From contig JABFGG010000003.1 in NCBI GenBank assembly GCA_013112575.1, positions 1 to 64,000 on the forward strand: a stretch of 64,000 nucleotides of DNA, given 5' to 3'. Under the pieces are notes generated by a model. It searched no databases. It had not been told where the DNA came from and was given only the letters and a program-made list of their open reading frames with translations. This document shows, one piece after another, positions 7,545-16,638 of the stretch. Each line of letters begins with the position of its first letter. Positions within the stretch are counted from its first letter, which is position 1. The DNA comes from Chloroflexota bacterium. Its GTDB lineage: Bacteria; Chloroflexota; Anaerolineae; Anaerolineales; UBA11579. The position numbers and the translations under genes were made by a program.

Positions 7545-9164
7545 ATGATAAAAGTCCCGATCAATAACCCCCAGGTCAAGAAAGATCTAGAAGGAGGACT
7601 TATTGGTATCTACGGCCAAAATTCGTCTTTCCGGCAACGCATCTGGGTATCGGTTTTGATGGGGGGAATAGGTTTGGTGGCATTGTATTTCCAAACGCAA
7701 CAGGATTTTAATATCTTCTTGTTTATAATATTCCTCTTATTGGTTTTTCTGGCGATTGCACTTTTATTTACTCCTGCCTGGTCTTTGCTCATTGATCCAG
7801 AACAGGAAGAATTCATCATTGAAAAGAGAACTATCCAGACGCTATTTAGACCTGTCGAACACCGACACAATTTCCACGAAATACACTCTATTCAACAATC
7901 TAGCGACGCGTTGGGGCTAAGTGCCGCTATCAATTTACGCGGACCTAACATAACTATCGCATTCAGTTTCATGCAACAGTATATGCAGAAAGCTCCAGAG
8001 GTTTTGGAATTGTTGGAGAACTTGCTGCAAGAACAATTAACTCAGCACACCCCCACAGCAGAAAGTCTTGAAGAGGAAATCCAATTCAGTTGGTGGCGCT
8101 TTCGTTTGGCGGCACTCTTTTCTTTCGCCCTGGGGCTCCTTTTTGTTCTTATTTGGGCTGCGGGAGAGAGGTTTTTTGGTGTTGATCTGGGTGTCTTGAT
8201 GTATGTGTTGGGCGCGCTGATCGGGCTTGTGATTCTATTTGCTTCCGGGGGAGTAAATGACATCCGATACACTGCTCTTGCTGTTGGGATGACAATAGTA
8301 AGTGTTGGTCTTATGGCTATCTATTTATTCTTTACGCCTTCATCTCCTTATATTTCAACAGGCTCGATTTTCCTATTTGTTCTGCCCGTCGTTTTTTCTG
8401 CAGCCTTCGCCTGGCGAACCGTGCGGCGCAGAAACCCCTTTATGCGCCAACGCAGTCACCTTATCAATGAGGACAATCAGCTTTTATTGTCCATGGCTGC
8501 TTCCTTCCTTATTCTTGTTCTCGTTTTTGGGTTTTATGCTCTAACGGGTTTTGCTGTTCCTGAAGACATATCTGCAAAGCAAGCATTCGATCAAGGGGTC
8601 GAACTCACCATACAAGATGACCTAACCGGAGCCATTGACGCATTTGAGCTTGCGCTGGAAAGAAAGCCGGATTACGTTGAGGCGCAGGTTCAGATAGGTT
8701 TAGCTTATATTGATCAGAGGCAATTTGCAGACGCCGAATCAGCTTTGCAGAACGCAATCGCGCTAGATGCAAATTATGGTCTATCGTATTATGGCTTGGG
8801 ACTCATAGAGAGTCAGGGCCAAAATCCTGAGAGTGCTATTCAGTTATTTACGCAGGCTTTGGATCTGGGAATACCTCCCGGGAACGAAGAACTGGCTTTA
8901 GCGATTCGAGGATTGAATTATGTGTTCCTGGATGAAGAGGGCTTGGCTTTTGCTGATTTTGATCTCGCTGTGGAGCGAGCTGAACAACTGGATGAGGATG
9001 ATCTGCGTGCACGTGCTCTTTTCTTCCGGGCATTAGGATATCTGACCTTCGACCAGCTTGACCTTGCGATAGGGGACCTCAATTTGGCTTTTGAGTTGGC
9101 AATTGATGAAGGACTTAGGTCTCAAATCAATGAGCTACTCAGTGAAATTGGGGAGGATTTTTAA
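7545..9164 (+). CDS. Multi-pass membrane protein with C-terminal TPR repeats
   Basis: This 539-residue protein has two N-terminal transmembrane segments, a PH-like stretch, then a further set of hydrophobic segments to about residue 340. The C-terminal 190 residues form TPR repeats (AFDQGVELTIQDDLTGAIDAF, EAQVQIGLAYIDQRQFADAE, LSYYGLGLIESQGQNPESAI). TPRs usually bind partner proteins. The gene stands alone between the methyltransferase and folD, and its DNA is AT-richer than its neighbours. The precise role is unknown. Confidence 0.75.
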   Translation: MIKVPINNPQVKKDLEGGLIGIYGQNSSFRQRIWVSVLMGGIGLVALYFQTQQDFNIFLFIIFLLLVFLAIALLFTPAWSLLIDPEQEEFIIEKRTIQTLFRPVEHRHNFHEIHSIQQSSDALGLSAAINLRGPNITIAFSFMQQYMQKAPEVLELLENLLQEQLTQHTPTAESLEEEIQFSWWRFRLAALFSFALGLLFVLIWAAGERFFGVDLGVLMYVLGALIGLVILFASGGVNDIRYTALAVGMTIVSVGLMAIYLFFTPSSPYISTGSIFLFVLPVVFSAAFAWRTVRRRNPFMRQRSHLINEDNQLLLSMAASFLILVLVFGFYALTGFAVPEDISAKQAFDQGVELTIQDDLTGAIDAFELALERKPDYVEAQVQIGLAYIDQRQFADAESALQNAIALDANYGLSYYGLGLIESQGQNPESAIQLFTQALDLGIPPGNEELALAIRGLNYVFLDEEGLAFADFDLAVERAEQLDEDDLRARALFFRALGYLTFDQLDLAIGDLNLAFELAIDEGLRSQINELLSEIGEDF

Positions 9165-9178
9165 TTTCAAAATAGGAT

Positions 9179-9235
9179 TGCGTATTTGACTTTTATTCCA
9201 AAATACGCATAATTAAGAAGGTTGTCTTACAACCT
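9179..9235 (+). other. Two hairpins between TPR gene and folD
   Basis: A 9-bp stem (TGCGTATTT at 9179-9187 with AAATACGCA at 9201-9209) is followed by a 7-bp stem (9219-9225 with 9229-9235, loop CTT). Neither has a long U-run, so they are weak terminators or part of the folD leader. The leader does not match the ZTP or tetrahydrofolate riboswitch patterns I know for folD genes. Confidence 0.5.
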
Positions 9236-9294
9236 GACTTGGAGGAGATGAGGGGATTATTTAAACATCCAAAAAAACCTAAAAGGTAGGTAAT

Positions 9295-10176
9295 ATGTCC
9301 ACTGCTACAATCATCGACGGCAAAGTCATCGCTAACGATCTGCGCGAGGAAATTGCCCAAAAAGTTGCTGCCCGCAAAGAAGCCGGTCAGCGTGTCCCGG
9401 GTCTGGCTGCCGTGCTTGTCGGCGAAGACCCCGCCTCCGAAGTGTACGTACGCATGAAGCGCAAGGCTTGTGAAAAGGCCGGCATTGCTTCGTTCGGCCA
9501 TACTTTGCCCGCAGATGCCACTCAGGAAGATGTGGAAGGTCTTGTCAAAAAACTGAATGCTGACCCAGAAGTACACGGCATCCTGGTGCAATTGCCATTG
9601 CCCGACCACATTGACGAAGAAGCTGTACTGAACGCCATCGACATCACAAAGGATGTGGACGGCTTCCACCCGCTGAACATCGGCCGCCTGGCACAGAAAG
9701 GCCGCGAGCCGCTCTTCCTGCCTGCCACACCCGCGGGTGTTATTTATCTGTTGGAGAAGAGCAACACCCAGTTGGAAGGGGCCAACGCCGTAGTGTTAGG
9801 TCGCTCCAATATCGTGGGTATGCCCGTAGCCCTTTTGTTGATTGAACGCAATGCCACTGTGACCGTGTGCCACTCCCGCACCAAAGATCTGGACGCAGTC
9901 TGCCGCGCCGCAGACGTGCTGGTCGCGGCAGTGGGCCGCGCTGAAATGGTCAAGAAAGACTGGGTCAAACCCGGCGCAACTGTGATCGACGTGGGTACCC
10001 ACCGCATCGATGATGACACGGAAAAAGGCTACCACCTGACCGGAGACGTGGCCTATGATGAGGTCAGCGAGGTAGCTGGTGCCATTACGCCCTCTCCGGG
10101 TGGGGTTGGCCCCATGACCATCGCCATGCTGCTGAATAACACGCTACGGGCAGCGGAGATCGCCGACGGGAATTAG
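9295..10176 (+). CDS. folD: Methylenetetrahydrofolate dehydrogenase/cyclohydrolase
   Basis: This 293-residue protein is a normal-length FolD. It interconverts 5,10-methylene-THF and 10-formyl-THF in two steps (NADP-dependent dehydrogenase, then cyclohydrolase). Signatures include the N-terminal YVRMKRKACEKAGI block with the catalytic Lys, DVDGFHPLNIGRL, the cofactor-binding VVLGRSNIVGMPVALLL, and PSPGGVGPMTIAMLL near the C-terminus. One-carbon units from folates are a common outlet of purine breakdown, so its position before the catabolic block may be meaningful. A terminator follows it. Confidence 0.96.
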   Translation: MSTATIIDGKVIANDLREEIAQKVAARKEAGQRVPGLAAVLVGEDPASEVYVRMKRKACEKAGIASFGHTLPADATQEDVEGLVKKLNADPEVHGILVQLPLPDHIDEEAVLNAIDITKDVDGFHPLNIGRLAQKGREPLFLPATPAGVIYLLEKSNTQLEGANAVVLGRSNIVGMPVALLLIERNATVTVCHSRTKDLDAVCRAADVLVAAVGRAEMVKKDWVKPGATVIDVGTHRIDDDTEKGYHLTGDVAYDEVSEVAGAITPSPGGVGPMTIAMLLNNTLRAAEIADGN

Positions 10177-10214
10177 GAAATTCGGTTTTCGCCCATGGAT
10201 TGACTAGATAATCA

Positions 10215-10248
10215 GATGCGCCCACTACTTTGGTGGGCGTATCTTTTT
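10215..10248 (+). terminator. Rho-independent terminator after folD
   Basis: An 11-bp stem (10215-10225 with 10233-10243, one G-U pair, 7-base loop) is followed by TTTTT. It separates folD from the following lipoprotein gene. Confidence 0.85.
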
Positions 10249-10261
10249 CAAGAGGTGATAT

Positions 10262-10894
10262 TTGAGGAAACTTATTGTCTTGATCTTGATAGCTTCGTCC
10301 GGCCTGGCATGTGACCTGACCGCGCAGGTGATCCAAACACCGCCCCCAACTGATCTATCCGCACCCGCAATAGAAGCCACGTCTGCTACGGGGTCAGCCT
10401 CCGAAAGCGCTCCCCCAGATGTGCAAAACGGCGAAACCACTATTCTGGTGACCGACCTTGGACCCACCGAGACCTACGTGGATGAAAACCTGGGCTATGC
10501 CTTTGATTACCCGGCTGAATGGGACATCCTGGCTTTGCCGGATATTCCCGGCGCTTCTGTAACGATCTCCAGTTGGCAGCAGGAAGAGGCCGGTTCGGGA
10601 GGTATTCCTGCTGGCGGCCAAAAGCTTGATATCACCCCCTTGCTGCAGGTGAGCTATATGGAGGCCCAGGAATTGGTACGCCAACAGAACCAGGGCATCG
10701 ACCTTGTTGAAACGGAATTGGACCTGCCATATGGGCCACAGGCAGTGCTTTTTGTTTATCCAGTTGAAGAAGGTTTGCCGGAAATCCGGCAGATGGTCAC
10801 CTCTGTGAATGGCACCACACTGATGTTTAGTGGGTTAGGGGAAACCCTGACTTTCTTTGAAGCCATTGCCTATACGGTCCGTGCCGTTGAGTAG
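10262..10894 (+). CDS. Lipoprotein with PsbP-like C-terminal domain
   Basis: The 210-residue protein begins at TTG 10262, preceded by AAGAGGTGA. The signal peptide ends in a lipobox-like SGLAC. A Thr/Pro-rich linker to about residue 70 leads to a compact domain starting YVDENLGYAFDYPAEWDI, a pattern seen in PsbP/MOG1-like domains of secreted proteins. It ends just before the first operator of the downstream promoter. The role is unknown; it may be a surface binding protein linked to the catabolic operon. Confidence 0.72.
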   Translation: MRKLIVLILIASSGLACDLTAQVIQTPPPTDLSAPAIEATSATGSASESAPPDVQNGETTILVTDLGPTETYVDENLGYAFDYPAEWDILALPDIPGASVTISSWQQEEAGSGGIPAGGQKLDITPLLQVSYMEAQELVRQQNQGIDLVETELDLPYGPQAVLFVYPVEEGLPEIRQMVTSVNGTTLMFSGLGETLTFFEAIAYTVRAVE

Positions 10895-10901
10895 CGATCA
10901 A

Positions 10902-10960
10902 TTGTCAGACAAGTTATTGACAATTATGCTAAATTTCTGTATATTTAGGTTGTCAGACAA
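10902..10960 (+). promoter_or_regulatory. Promoter bracketed by two identical palindromic operators
   Basis: Two perfect copies of TTGTCAGACAA lie at 10902-10912 and 10950-10960. Between them are TTGACA (10917-10922) and TATATT (10940-10945) with 17-base spacing, a good sigma-70 promoter. The palindrome fits the TNGTNNNACNA pattern of GntR-type operators. One copy abuts the -35 box and the other covers the expected start site, an arrangement suited to repression, possibly with looping. The GntR gene at 13777 is the obvious candidate regulator. Confidence 0.82.
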
Positions 10961-11001
10961 GTGTTTTGACGCCTTTTTTCTAACTTATATGAGTATCCAA
11001 A

Positions 11002-12387
11002 ATGACTTCTCTCCTTGTTCGTAATGCCACATTGTTAGCTACTTTTGACGACCACCATCGCGAGATTCCGGATGGTGGTCTTTTTATTAAAGACGGTTTC
11101 ATTGAGCAGGTTGGCCCCACCAACGAACTTCCCCAGGAAGCTGACGAGATCCTCGACCTCAGTGGGCACATTGTGCTGCCCGGCCTGATCAATACGCACC
11201 ATCACTTCTACCAGACATTGACACGTGCCGTACCGGCTGCACAGGATGCCAACCTGTTCAACTGGCTGGTAACGCTATATCCCATTTGGGCGCGTATGCA
11301 GCCGGACGATATCTATGTTTCTACCCAAACCGCGCTGGCCGAACTGGCTTTATCGGGTTGTACAACCGCTTCTGACCACCTTTATATTTACCCCAACGGT
11401 GCCAAGCTGGATGATGAGATCAACGCCGCTTTAGAGATCGGTGTGCGTTTGCAGGCCTCACGCGGCTCGATGAGTGTGGGCGAGAGCCAGGGTGGCTTGC
11501 CCCCCGATAGTGTGGTGGAAACTGAAGAAGCCATCCTGAAAGAAAGCGTGCGCCTCATCCAGCAATACCATGATGAAAAACCTGGCGCCATGACCCAGGT
11601 GGTGTTAGCCCCCTGCTCACCCTTCAGTGTGTCGCAGGATCTGATGCGTGAGACCGCTATTTTGGCACGTGAATATGGCGTTCACATGCACACTCACCTG
11701 GCTGAAACCCAGGATGAAGAAGTCTACACTTTAGAGAACTTCGACCTGCGCCCTGTGGGTTGGATGGAAACCCTGGGCTGGAGTGGGGAGGATGTGTGGT
11801 TTGCCCATTCGGTGCACGTCAATGACGAAGAGATCGCTTTTTATGCCAAAACTGGCTGCGGGGTAGCTCATTGCCCATCCTCCAATATGCGCCTGGCCTC
11901 CGGCATCGCCCCCATCCTCAAGATGCTGACGGCAGGCGTAAAAGTTGGTCTGGGCGTGGATGGCTCGGCCAGTAACGACGCTTCCCATCTTTTGGCTGAA
12001 GCACGCCAGGCTATGCTGCTGGCACGTGTCGGTGCCGGCCTGTCTGGTGCATCATTGTCTGGTGAGGACGCACCGCCATTGATGACCGCTCGCCAGGCTT
12101 TGGAAGTCGCCACACGCGGAAGTGCCTCTGTATTAGGCCGCGACGATATTGGCTCGCTGGAAGTAGGCAAGTGTGCCGACTTCTTTGCTGTGGACCTGAA
12201 CCAGTTGGACTTCACCGGAGCTTTGCACGATCCCCTGGCTGCGTTGGTGTTCTGTGCCCCTGTCAAGGCGGATTACACTGTAGTAGGTGGCAAGTATGTG
12301 GTCAAAGAAGGCCAGTTGGTGAATATTGATTTACCTGCTCATATTGAAAAACACAATCAGGCAGCCAAGAGGCTATTAGAGAACTGA
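11002..12387 (+). CDS. 8-oxoguanine deaminase-like amidohydrolase (SsnA/AtzB relative)
   Basis: This 461-residue metal-dependent amidohydrolase carries the metal-ligand motif NTHHHFYQTLTRA (about residues 64-76), HMHTHLAETQDEE, HSVHVNDEEI and the Asp motif GLGVDGSASNDASH. The block SRGSMSVGESQGGLPPDSVVE matches the pattern I know from 8-oxoguanine deaminases, which convert 8-oxoguanine to urate and ammonia. The related E. coli ssnA lies in the anaerobic purine/urate cluster. It is the first gene after the operator-flanked promoter, with the FAD oxidoreductase and GntR genes behind it. Guanine or a triazine-like substrate remain possible. Confidence 0.85.
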   Translation: MTSLLVRNATLLATFDDHHREIPDGGLFIKDGFIEQVGPTNELPQEADEILDLSGHIVLPGLINTHHHFYQTLTRAVPAAQDANLFNWLVTLYPIWARMQPDDIYVSTQTALAELALSGCTTASDHLYIYPNGAKLDDEINAALEIGVRLQASRGSMSVGESQGGLPPDSVVETEEAILKESVRLIQQYHDEKPGAMTQVVLAPCSPFSVSQDLMRETAILAREYGVHMHTHLAETQDEEVYTLENFDLRPVGWMETLGWSGEDVWFAHSVHVNDEEIAFYAKTGCGVAHCPSSNMRLASGIAPILKMLTAGVKVGLGVDGSASNDASHLLAEARQAMLLARVGAGLSGASLSGEDAPPLMTARQALEVATRGSASVLGRDDIGSLEVGKCADFFAVDLNQLDFTGALHDPLAALVFCAPVKADYTVVGGKYVVKEGQLVNIDLPAHIEKHNQAAKRLLEN

Positions 12388-12415
12388 TCCCTGTAGATTG
12401 GTTTTGAGAGAGATA

Positions 12416-13780
12416 TTGAAACAAAAAGCAGAAGTCGTCATTTGTGGGGCCGGTATCGCCGGTATCACCACCGCCTATCACCTGGCTGTAGCGCACGGGG
12501 TCAAGGATATCGTGCTAGTGGATGAACGCGCCCCCATGAGCCTGACCAGTGATAAGTCCACCGAATGTTACCGTAATTGGTGGCCTGGCCCTGGCGACGA
12601 TATGGTGCAGATGATGAACCGCAGCATTGACCTGTTGGAGGAATGGGCGCGTGCCAGCGGCAATGTCTTTCACCTCAACCGCCGTGGTTACGTCTACGCT
12701 ACATGCAATTCAGAGAACATAAGCGGTTTGGAAGCCTTCGCCCAGGAAGCCTCTGACCTTGGGGCAGGGGAAGTTCGGCGATATGAAAATGGGAAGGGGG
12801 GATACCAACCCTTGGCCGCTGAAGAGTTCGAGGACCAGCCTGAGGGTGCCGATCTCCTGACCAGTCCTGATTTGATCCAGCAGCATTTTCCCTACCTCTC
12901 GCTGGATGTTGTGGGCTTGCTGCACGTGCGGCGGGCCGGTTGGTTGAGCGCCCAACAATTGGGTACTTATCTGCTGGATGAAGCACGGGCGCATGGGGTG
13001 CAATTGCTGGCTGGCACGATTGATGACGTGCTGGTCGAAGCAGGGCGCATCACGGGCGTTTTGCTAGCTGATGGCACAGAGATAGAAACGAATGTCTTTG
13101 TAAATGCTGCCGGGCCTTTGTTGGATAAAGTGGCAAGCTTGTATGGCGAAGAGCTGCCACTACACAACGAATTGCATCTCAAGGCAGCCTTTAACGATCA
13201 GGAAGCCGTGTTGCCGCGTGAAGCCCCTATGGTGATCTACGCTGATGAGCAACAATTGCCCTGGGACGAAGAAGAACGTGAGTGGCTGGCCGAAGATGAT
13301 GAAACTCGTTGGCTGACGGAAACACTGCCTTCCAGCGCCCACACACGCCCAGAAGGTGGATTGCAAGCGCAAACGATCTTGCTTTTGTGGGATTTCCATA
13401 ATGATCCTGTCGATGTACAGATTCCGCCTGAGCTTGACCCTGAATTCCCTGAGTTGGCCTTGCGCGGTCTAACTCGCATGATCCCTGGCATGCAAACCTA
13501 TGTGGGGCGTTTACCTAAACCATATATAGACGGTGGCTATTACACCAAGACCCAGGAAAATCGCCCTCTGGCTTGCCCCAGCGAAGTTGAAGGGGCTTAT
13601 GTGATTGGTGCACTGGCCGGATACGGCATTATGGCCGCCCCAGCTTTGGGTGAACTGCTGGCGACGCACATCACTGGTGGGGAACTGCCCTCCTATGCCC
13701 AGGCGTTTGACCTGGTGCGCTACAAAGATACTGACTATCAGGAGCTCCTTGAAAACTGGGGGGCCTCCTGGCAATTGTGA
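12416..13780 (+). CDS. FAD-dependent oxidoreductase (DAO family)
   Basis: The protein (about 454 residues) begins with an FAD-binding Rossmann motif VVICGAGIAGITTAYHLA and has the DAO-family C-terminus (GAYVIGALAGYGIMAAPALGELLA). The family oxidises amines or amino acids such as sarcosine or glycine derivatives. I favour TTG 12416, preceded by GAGAGAG; TTG codons at 12398 and 12404 are in-frame alternatives. It is 28 bases behind the deaminase gene and overlaps the GntR start. The substrate may be an amine released during heterocycle breakdown; this is inference. Confidence 0.82.
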   Translation: MKQKAEVVICGAGIAGITTAYHLAVAHGVKDIVLVDERAPMSLTSDKSTECYRNWWPGPGDDMVQMMNRSIDLLEEWARASGNVFHLNRRGYVYATCNSENISGLEAFAQEASDLGAGEVRRYENGKGGYQPLAAEEFEDQPEGADLLTSPDLIQQHFPYLSLDVVGLLHVRRAGWLSAQQLGTYLLDEARAHGVQLLAGTIDDVLVEAGRITGVLLADGTEIETNVFVNAAGPLLDKVASLYGEELPLHNELHLKAAFNDQEAVLPREAPMVIYADEQQLPWDEEEREWLAEDDETRWLTETLPSSAHTRPEGGLQAQTILLLWDFHNDPVDVQIPPELDPEFPELALRGLTRMIPGMQTYVGRLPKPYIDGGYYTKTQENRPLACPSEVEGAYVIGALAGYGIMAAPALGELLATHITGGELPSYAQAFDLVRYKDTDYQELLENWGASWQL

Positions 13781-14517
13781 GTTTTATGCTAAATATGAAT
13801 CCGAACACTTCCCCCCTGTCTCAGCAGTTGCACGAACAACTGCTGCAGTTGATCACTGAGACTTCTCCCGGCGAGCGCCTGCCCTCAGAACCGGCGCTGG
13901 CCAAAGACCTGGGCGTGTCCCGCGCGACCCTGCGCGAGGCCATGCGCACTTTTGAAACCCAGGGTCTGATTCACCGCAAGCAGGGCGTAGGCACCTTTGT
14001 GGTGCATCCAACGCATGTGATCGAAAGCGGTCTCGAAAAGCTGGAAAGCATTGAGTCGCTGGCTGAACGCATCGGTTTGCCCGTCAAGATGGGCGATTTT
14101 CAGATCGATGAACGCACGGCCAGTGAGGAAGAATGCAAAGCCCTGCTTTTAGAGACCTGTGAGACGGTTACCGTGGTCTCGCGTGTCATTGAGGCTGAGG
14201 ACCGCCCTGTGGCCTATCTGTTCGACATCCTACCGCAGGATGTCTTGTCTTCAGATGACCTCGATTTTTCCTTCACTGGCTCTGTGTTGGATTTCCTTTT
14301 GCGGCGTGGTGACCCTGAATTGAGGACCTCGCGCACGGAGATCGGCGCGGTAGCTGCTGCCCCGGAAGTTGCCCGTGCTTTGGGCATCCAGCGCGGTGAC
14401 GTGGTTCTGCGATTTGTTGCCACGCTTTTTTCTGGTGAAGGACAGGTAATCGATTATTCCATCAGTTATTTTCTACCTGGCTATTTCCGTTTCCACGTAA
14501 TACGCCGGGTTGGTTAA
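13777..14517 (+). CDS. GntR-family transcriptional regulator (HutC/UTRA type)
   Basis: An N-terminal winged helix (LPSEPALAKDLGVSRATLREAMRTFETQGLIHRKQGVGTFV, about residues 35-74) is followed by a UTRA ligand-binding domain ending DYSISYFLPGYFRFHV. HutC-type GntR regulators usually repress catabolic operons until a pathway metabolite binds. The GTG at 13777 overlaps the stop of the oxidoreductase gene; ATGs at 13786 and 13795 are alternatives. The paired TTGTCAGACAA sites at 10902-10960 are its likely operators, giving autoregulation of the deaminase-oxidoreductase-regulator operon. Confidence 0.88.
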   Translation: MSFMLNMNPNTSPLSQQLHEQLLQLITETSPGERLPSEPALAKDLGVSRATLREAMRTFETQGLIHRKQGVGTFVVHPTHVIESGLEKLESIESLAERIGLPVKMGDFQIDERTASEEECKALLLETCETVTVVSRVIEAEDRPVAYLFDILPQDVLSSDDLDFSFTGSVLDFLLRRGDPELRTSRTEIGAVAAAPEVARALGIQRGDVVLRFVATLFSGEGQVIDYSISYFLPGYFRFHVIRRVG

Positions 14518-14600
14518 GGAGCCAAACATCACTATCAAACACATCACATCAATATCCACCATCTATAAACCCTTTTATTCAAACATTGGAGGTTTGAACA

Positions 14601-15554
14601 ATGCGTAGTTTTGCAGGACGTGACATCCTTTCCCTAAAAGATTTTGAACGCAATGAGTTTTTCCGTGTCTTTGAGATCGCGAAAAAACTGGAACCGATTG
14701 CCCGCAATCGCCAGAATAGTGATCTGCTCTCGGGCAAAACCCTGGTAACCGCTTTTTACCAGCCCAGCACCCGCACTCGCCTGGCTCACGAAGCTGGCAT
14801 GATCCGCCTGGGCGGCCAGGTAACTGGTTTCTCAGACGCTAAGAACACGCGTGCAGGCGACTTCTACCAGGAGTCGATCAAAGACACTATCAAGATGTTG
14901 GAATTCTATGGTGACGTCGTTGTGATGCGCCACTTCCAGCAGGGCGCTCCTCATGAAGCTGCCAAATGGGCCAGCATTCCGATCATTAATGGTGGTGATG
15001 GCTGGGGCGAACACCCCACCCAGATCCTCACTGACCTTTACACAGTGCAGCAAGAAAAAGGGCGCATTGATGGCCTCAAATGGCTGGCTGTAGGTGATTT
15101 GCGCATGCGCACCATGCACTCCCTGGCTTATGGTCTGACCCAGTTTGATTGCCCCATCACCTTCGTTTCTCCCCCCGACATGACCCTTACCGACGAATTC
15201 AAGGAAGAATTGAAGGATTACAGCCTGGATTATAAAGAGGCTGAGCATGTTGAAGAGGCCATCGCTGACGCAGATGTGATCCTGGTTGAGCCTGTGGTGC
15301 AACCAGACTACACCAAGTCGCGTGACGAGCGTGATGGTGACGTTGGCCTGACCCCCGCCAATTACAAGATCACACGTGACTTGCTGGCGAACAAAGCCAA
15401 ATCAGACGCTATCCTGCTGCACTCGCTGCCCCGCATGGATGAAATTCCCGCTGACGTGGACATCACCAAGTGGTCCCGCTATTGGCAGGAGGCTTTCAAC
15501 GGTGTTGTAATGCGCATGGCTTTGTTGGCTTTGGTTTTGGGGACTCAAGAATAA
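14601..15554 (+). CDS. Aspartate carbamoyltransferase-like protein with altered substrate site
   Basis: The 317-residue protein has the carbamoyl-phosphate motif STRTR (residues 56-60), VMRHFQQGAPHEAA, GDGWGEHPTQ (HPTQ at 138-141) and HSLPRMDEI, so it is closest to the PyrB catalytic chain. Two sites differ. The 80s loop lacks the Lys-Lys pair seen in E. coli, and the region around residues 228-234 reads VEPVVQ where E. coli has MTRVQ, so the Arg that binds the aspartate carboxylate is missing. A different acceptor is likely. GGAGG precedes the start. It is followed by a second carbamoyltransferase and carbamate kinase. Confidence 0.83.
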   Translation: MRSFAGRDILSLKDFERNEFFRVFEIAKKLEPIARNRQNSDLLSGKTLVTAFYQPSTRTRLAHEAGMIRLGGQVTGFSDAKNTRAGDFYQESIKDTIKMLEFYGDVVVMRHFQQGAPHEAAKWASIPIINGGDGWGEHPTQILTDLYTVQQEKGRIDGLKWLAVGDLRMRTMHSLAYGLTQFDCPITFVSPPDMTLTDEFKEELKDYSLDYKEAEHVEEAIADADVILVEPVVQPDYTKSRDERDGDVGLTPANYKITRDLLANKAKSDAILLHSLPRMDEIPADVDITKWSRYWQEAFNGVVMRMALLALVLGTQE

Positions 15555-15567
15555 TAAATAGTCTGTA

Positions 15568-15609
15568 AGTCGAGTAGTCATTTGGTTAGACCATTTCGAC
15601 TACTCGACT
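15568..15609 (+). other. Long intergenic hairpin between two carbamoyltransferase genes
   Basis: A perfect 12-bp stem (15568-15579 with 15598-15609) encloses an inner 4-bp hairpin (TGGT/ACCA at 83-86 and 90-93 of the same hundred). There is no U-run, so it is more likely an RNA stability or processing element than a terminator. It ends about 15 bases before the next ribosome binding site. Confidence 0.7.
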
Positions 15610-15636
15610 AATGATTTGATAACTAGGAGACTAAAA

Positions 15637-16617
15637 ATGCAAACTGGACTTCGTGGACGAGACCTCATCAGCGACCTGGACTTCACCAAAGAAGAAGTTG
15701 AAACCGTACTCGACGTAGCCTGGGATTTAAAGAAAAAACGTGCCATGAGCCAGGAACACGCTATCCTGCGTGACAAGGTTCTGGCAATGTTGTTCTTCTT
15801 TTCCAGCACCCGCACGCGTGGCTCTTTTGAGGCGGGCATGGCCCAACTCGGTGGCCACGCTGCTTTCATCGAATCCCGCACCACACAGATTTCCCATGGC
15901 GATACTGAGAAGGAACTTGGCGATATCTTTGGCCGTTACTTTGATGGCATCGCCATCCGCCACGTGGATTGGGGCATTGGCAATAAATACTTGAACCTGG
16001 TAGCTGAAGCCTCACGCGTGCCGGTGCTCAATATGCAATGCGAGATCTACCACCCGCACCAATGTCTGGCTGACATCATGACTATCATCGAGAAGAAAGG
16101 CCGCGACCTGCGCAAGAAGAAAATGGTTGTTTCCTGGGCTTATGCTGCTTCTTATTTGAAGCCCATGTCGGTCCCCCAATCACTGATCCTGCAAATGCCG
16201 CGCTTTGGTATGGACGTCACTCTGGCCCACCCACCTGAATTCAAACTGATGCCCGACATCATGGAACAGGCACAGGAACAGGCCAAGAAATTCAACACCA
16301 ATTTCGAAGTTGTGGATGACATGGATGAAGCCTGCAAAGATGCAGACGTGATCTATGCTAAATCCTGGGGTCCGCTCATGACCACCCATGATCCCGACGA
16401 AGGCAAAGTGATCCAGGACAAGTATGAAGATTGGATCGCCGATGATGCCAAAATGGCGTTGGGTAAAGAGGATGTGATCTATATGCATCCGCTGCCCGCC
16501 GACCGCAAGATCGAGGTTACTGATTCTGTGATCGATGGCCCCCATTCCGTGGTCTTCGACCAGGCCGAGAACCGCCTGCACGCCCAGAAAGGCGTCATGG
16601 CTCTCACGATGAGCTAA
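15637..16617 (+). CDS. ygeW: Knotted carbamoyltransferase (YgeW-like)
   Basis: The 326-residue protein has the carbamoyl-phosphate motif SSTRTR (residues 56-61), HPHQ (139-142) in place of HPTQ/HPxQ, and the loop SWAYAASYLKPMSVPQSLI (about 166-184), which marks knotted transcarbamylases such as YgeW and acetylornithine carbamoyltransferases. YgeW is a transcarbamylase of unsettled substrate tied to purine/urate catabolism. Used in the reverse direction it would release carbamoyl phosphate. ATG 15637 follows TAGGAGAC. The next gene, carbamate kinase, would turn carbamoyl phosphate into ATP, ammonia and CO2. Confidence 0.86.
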   Translation: MQTGLRGRDLISDLDFTKEEVETVLDVAWDLKKKRAMSQEHAILRDKVLAMLFFFSSTRTRGSFEAGMAQLGGHAAFIESRTTQISHGDTEKELGDIFGRYFDGIAIRHVDWGIGNKYLNLVAEASRVPVLNMQCEIYHPHQCLADIMTIIEKKGRDLRKKKMVVSWAYAASYLKPMSVPQSLILQMPRFGMDVTLAHPPEFKLMPDIMEQAQEQAKKFNTNFEVVDDMDEACKDADVIYAKSWGPLMTTHDPDEGKVIQDKYEDWIADDAKMALGKEDVIYMHPLPADRKIEVTDSVIDGPHSVVFDQAENRLHAQKGVMALTMS

Positions 16618-16638
16618 ACCACTTTTTAGGAGAAAGAT

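Noticed and set aside
9165..9294. Riboswitch (ZTP or tetrahydrofolate) before folD
   Set aside because: Two small hairpins are present but the conserved sequence blocks of those riboswitches are not.
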